Source of the DNA: Marivibrio halodurans
GTDB lineage: Bacteria > Pseudomonadota > Alphaproteobacteria > UBA8366 > Aestuariispiraceae
Direction: 5' to 3'
Assembly: GCF_017963645.1 (NCBI RefSeq)
Contig: NZ_JAGMWN010000014.1
Location: 36,836 to 100,835 of the forward strand
DNA: 64,000 nucleotides
Shown here: in pieces, positions 63,588 through 64,000 of the stretch
Layout of the letters: the number at the start of each line of letters is the position of its first letter
Numbering within the stretch: the first letter of the stretch is position 1
Notes under the pieces: model-generated
Databases searched by the model: none
Told to the model about the DNA's origin: nothing
The model's input: the letters and a program-made list of their open reading frames with translations, nothing else
Translations under genes and position numbers: made by a program

Positions 63588-64000
63588 ATGCCGAAACTCG
63601 ACCCGGCGGAGATCAAGCGCCGTTCCGCCAACAGCCTCGTGGAGACGCTGGGGTTGGAAATCCTGGAAGCCGGCGAAAAGATCGCGCGCGGCCGGCTGGT
63701 CGTCGCCCAGCGCCATCTGGCCCCGAACGGCTATCTGCACGCGGCCAGCGTCGTTGCGCTCGCCGATACCTGCTGCGGCTACGGCACCTACGCCGACCTG
63801 CCGGAGGGCGCGGCCGGTTTCACCACGGCCGAACTCAAGAGCAATCATATGGGAACGCTGCGCGCGGGCACGCTGTGCTGCGAGGCGACGGCCCAGCATC
63901 AGGGCCGCACCACCCAGGTCTGGGACGCCCGCATCTTCGCGGAGGACCGGCCGGAAAAGACGATCGCGCTGTTCCGCTGCACCCAGATCGTGCTTTGGCC
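63588..64000 (+). CDS. PaaI-family thioesterase, C-terminally truncated by window edge
   Basis: 137 codons to the window end with no stop. GGAAGGA precedes the ATG at 63588. The hot-dog fold motifs are VETLGLEILEAGEKIARGRL, HLAPNGYLHAASVVALADTCCGYG (the position normally GxLHGG with an Asp active residue; here Leu-His-Ala) and TTAELKSNHMGTLRAGTLCCEATAQHQGRTTQVWDARIF. Likely hydrolyses an aryl- or acyl-CoA. The family is 135-160 residues, so little is missing. Confidence 0.85.
   Translation, partial: MPKLDPAEIKRRSANSLVETLGLEILEAGEKIARGRLVVAQRHLAPNGYLHAASVVALADTCCGYGTYADLPEGAAGFTTAELKSNHMGTLRAGTLCCEATAQHQGRTTQVWDARIFAEDRPEKTIALFRCTQIVLW

Overview
The window is a gene-dense, roughly two-thirds G+C chromosomal segment of an alphaproteobacterium, most likely from the Rhodospirillales or a close relative. 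The placement rests on gene content: a regulatory PTS block hprK-rapZ-manX-HPr-EI, a ChvG/ChvI two-component pair, cobST next to a DnaJ-like gene and bolA, aroK-aroB followed by a CorC-family gene and then xerD nearby, cbtBA behind a B12 riboswitch, DUF1127, DUF2889, DUF2937 and DUF2244 proteins, and rph/hrcA/grpE/dnaK/dnaJ. I see no insertion sequence, prophage, CRISPR array, tRNA or rRNA. Long ORFs antisense to real genes are G+C artefacts and are left out.

Layout. 1-2.8 kb: leftward block of a secreted nuclease-like protein, a glutamine-synthetase-family ligase and a truncated aldehyde dehydrogenase (gamma-glutamylation of an amine is the likely theme). 3-5.8 kb: proline iminopeptidase, Hsp20 and an EAL phosphodiesterase. 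5.8-10.2 kb: a tightly coupled phosphorelay (HprK, RapZ, EIIA-Man, HPr, EI) with no sugar permease. 10.5-15 kb: a small secreted protein and a 1065-residue membrane-anchored coiled-coil protein resembling polarity factor TipN in architecture. 15-17 kb: upp, dienelactone hydrolase, DUF2937. 17-22.5 kb: cobalt chelatase CobT/CobS, DnaJ-like, BolA, a ribbon-helix-helix regulator, DUF2889. 22.5-29 kb: CorC-like protein, AroB, AroK, then rightward a 46-residue membrane microprotein, a 616-residue secreted protein and XerD. 29-33.4 kb: two overlapping Bcr/CflA exporters, a YgjP-type metallopeptidase and an EamA exporter. 33.6-36.3 kb: acetoacetyl-CoA reductase, Nudix hydrolase, SpeD and SpeE (spermidine synthesis). 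36.3-40.9 kb: a membrane hybrid-free sensor kinase and ChvG/ChvI. 41-42.5 kb: cobalamin riboswitch and cobalt transporter CbtB/CbtA. 42.5-46.5 kb: HugZ-like protein, aminotransferase, LysR regulator, a DUF1127 gene and a run of structured RNA with C-rich loops. 46.4-52.3 kb: lipoprotein, EI24 protein, PfkB kinase, glutamine amidotransferase, HemW, RdgB, RNase PH. 52.4-58.6 kb: heat-shock genes hrcA, grpE, dnaK, dnaJ with alkB inserted in the opposite direction. 58.6-64 kb: AraC regulator, DUF2000, DapB, a small Cys-containing secreted protein, EamA exporter, DUF2244, endonuclease III and a truncated PaaI-type thioesterase.

The most interesting signal is the DUF1127 gene (45758-46027) followed by at least two hairpins whose loops are almost pure C/U with anti-Shine-Dalgarno character (46032-46064 and 46295-46338). 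This is the arrangement known for alphaproteobacterial cuckoo/CcsR-type small RNAs, and here it looks like an unannotated member. Next are the TipN-like giant protein, the microprotein/secreted protein pair upstream of xerD, and a gene whose 3' end including the stop codon has been tandemly copied.
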